Source of the DNA: Candidatus Kuenenia stuttgartensis
GTDB taxonomy: Bacteria > Planctomycetota > Planctomycetia > Pirellulales > UBA1268
Length of the DNA stretch: 49,388 bases
NCBI GenBank assembly: GCA_945883745.1
Contig: CAMCYH010000006.1
Location: 1-49,388 of the forward strand
Direction: 5' to 3'
Below the pieces are notes generated by a model, which was not told where the DNA came from, ran no database searches, and worked only from the letters and a program-made list of their open reading frames with translations. Positions 49,241 to 49,388 of the stretch are shown here, in pieces. Every line of letters starts with the position of its first letter. Position 1 is the first letter of the stretch. A program made the translations under genes and the position numbers.

Positions 49241-49388
49241 CATGCGGACGTGGCCACCGGTGTCGCGTGTCATCGCATCAGCAACATTCAAGCGTGTTCC
49301 CAGTCGGTGGCCGGAGGCGTTCGGCCCATCGAGCCGTCGGCGGCGCGGGGTCGGGAGGAAGGGCCCGATCCCGCCCGCCGGCAGCCTT

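Noticed and set aside
49241..49388. Inverted repeat GGCCACCG/CGGTGGCC near the window end and RNase P-like GGAGGAAG
   Set aside because: The repeat is short with a wide spacer, and the sequence is cut by the window edge; no RNase P core could be matched.

Overview
The window looks like a GC-rich chromosomal segment of a planctomycete (Planctomycetota, probably Pirellulales-like). This is judged from gene content, not from a phylogeny. It carries an exosortase/EpsI pair, a formylglycine-generating enzyme with both catalytic cysteines, a PolX with a PHP domain, DUF3592 and proline-rich secreted proteins, and a tRNA-tuf-secE-nusG-rpl-rpoBC block. None of the seven tRNA genes encodes its CCA end.

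Layout. 1-1541: a 5'-truncated HAD phosphatase, then an insertion scar made of a frameshifted IS3 OrfA, the C-terminal stub of an IclR-type regulator and an eroded IS91-type transposase tail. 1542-13503: housekeeping and unassigned genes, namely a Tat-exported TIM-barrel protein, tRNA-Ser, a secreted M28 peptidase with PDZ, an extremely acidic protein, scpB, a glycosyltransferase, rdgB, an HTH protein, ygfZ and a NUDIX hydrolase. 13457-20763: a surface-glycan/exosortase region with a flippase-like protein, a lone prepilin-peptidase N-domain, exosortase, a GumC/Wzc-like protein whose Walker A lysine is replaced, EpsI, gmd and fcl. 20865-31765: a UvrD/PcrA helicase, an alpha-CTD-like small protein, an unassigned three-gene membrane/P-loop operon, a proline-rich exported protein, polX, then convergent genes for formylglycine-generating enzyme and a CHAD protein.

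31907-47221 (minus strand) is the transcription/translation block, read from right to left: tRNA-Thr(TGT), tRNA-Tyr, tRNA-Gly, tRNA-Thr(GGT), tuf, tRNA-Trp, secE, nusG, rplK, rplA, rplJ, rplL, rpoB, rpoC, and then a secreted protein of unknown role. Hairpins sit in the tuf-tRNA-Trp, rplJ-rplL, rplL-rpoB and rpoB-rpoC spacers, and a promoter-like pair lies just upstream of the first tRNA. 47253-49240 is a small cluster in which a divergent csrA is sandwiched between two DUF2294/MpsC-like genes, with a third copy divergent. The leader between them has a promoter-like and a terminator-like element.

The most unusual signal is a family of about 140-nt intergenic elements with three copies (11749-11883, 29379-29519 on the minus strand, 29547-29686). 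They share a core (RRCGTCCRGCGA just before the right arm). Their long terminal stems differ in sequence from copy to copy, yet each is self-complementary, and every mismatch becomes a G-U pair when the element is read in the core-defined orientation. Internal hairpins repeatedly present GGA or GGAUG in the loop, which resembles CsrA binding sites. This reads as a dispersed structured RNA family rather than a DNA transposon, and a link to the CsrA encoded in the same window is a testable hypothesis.
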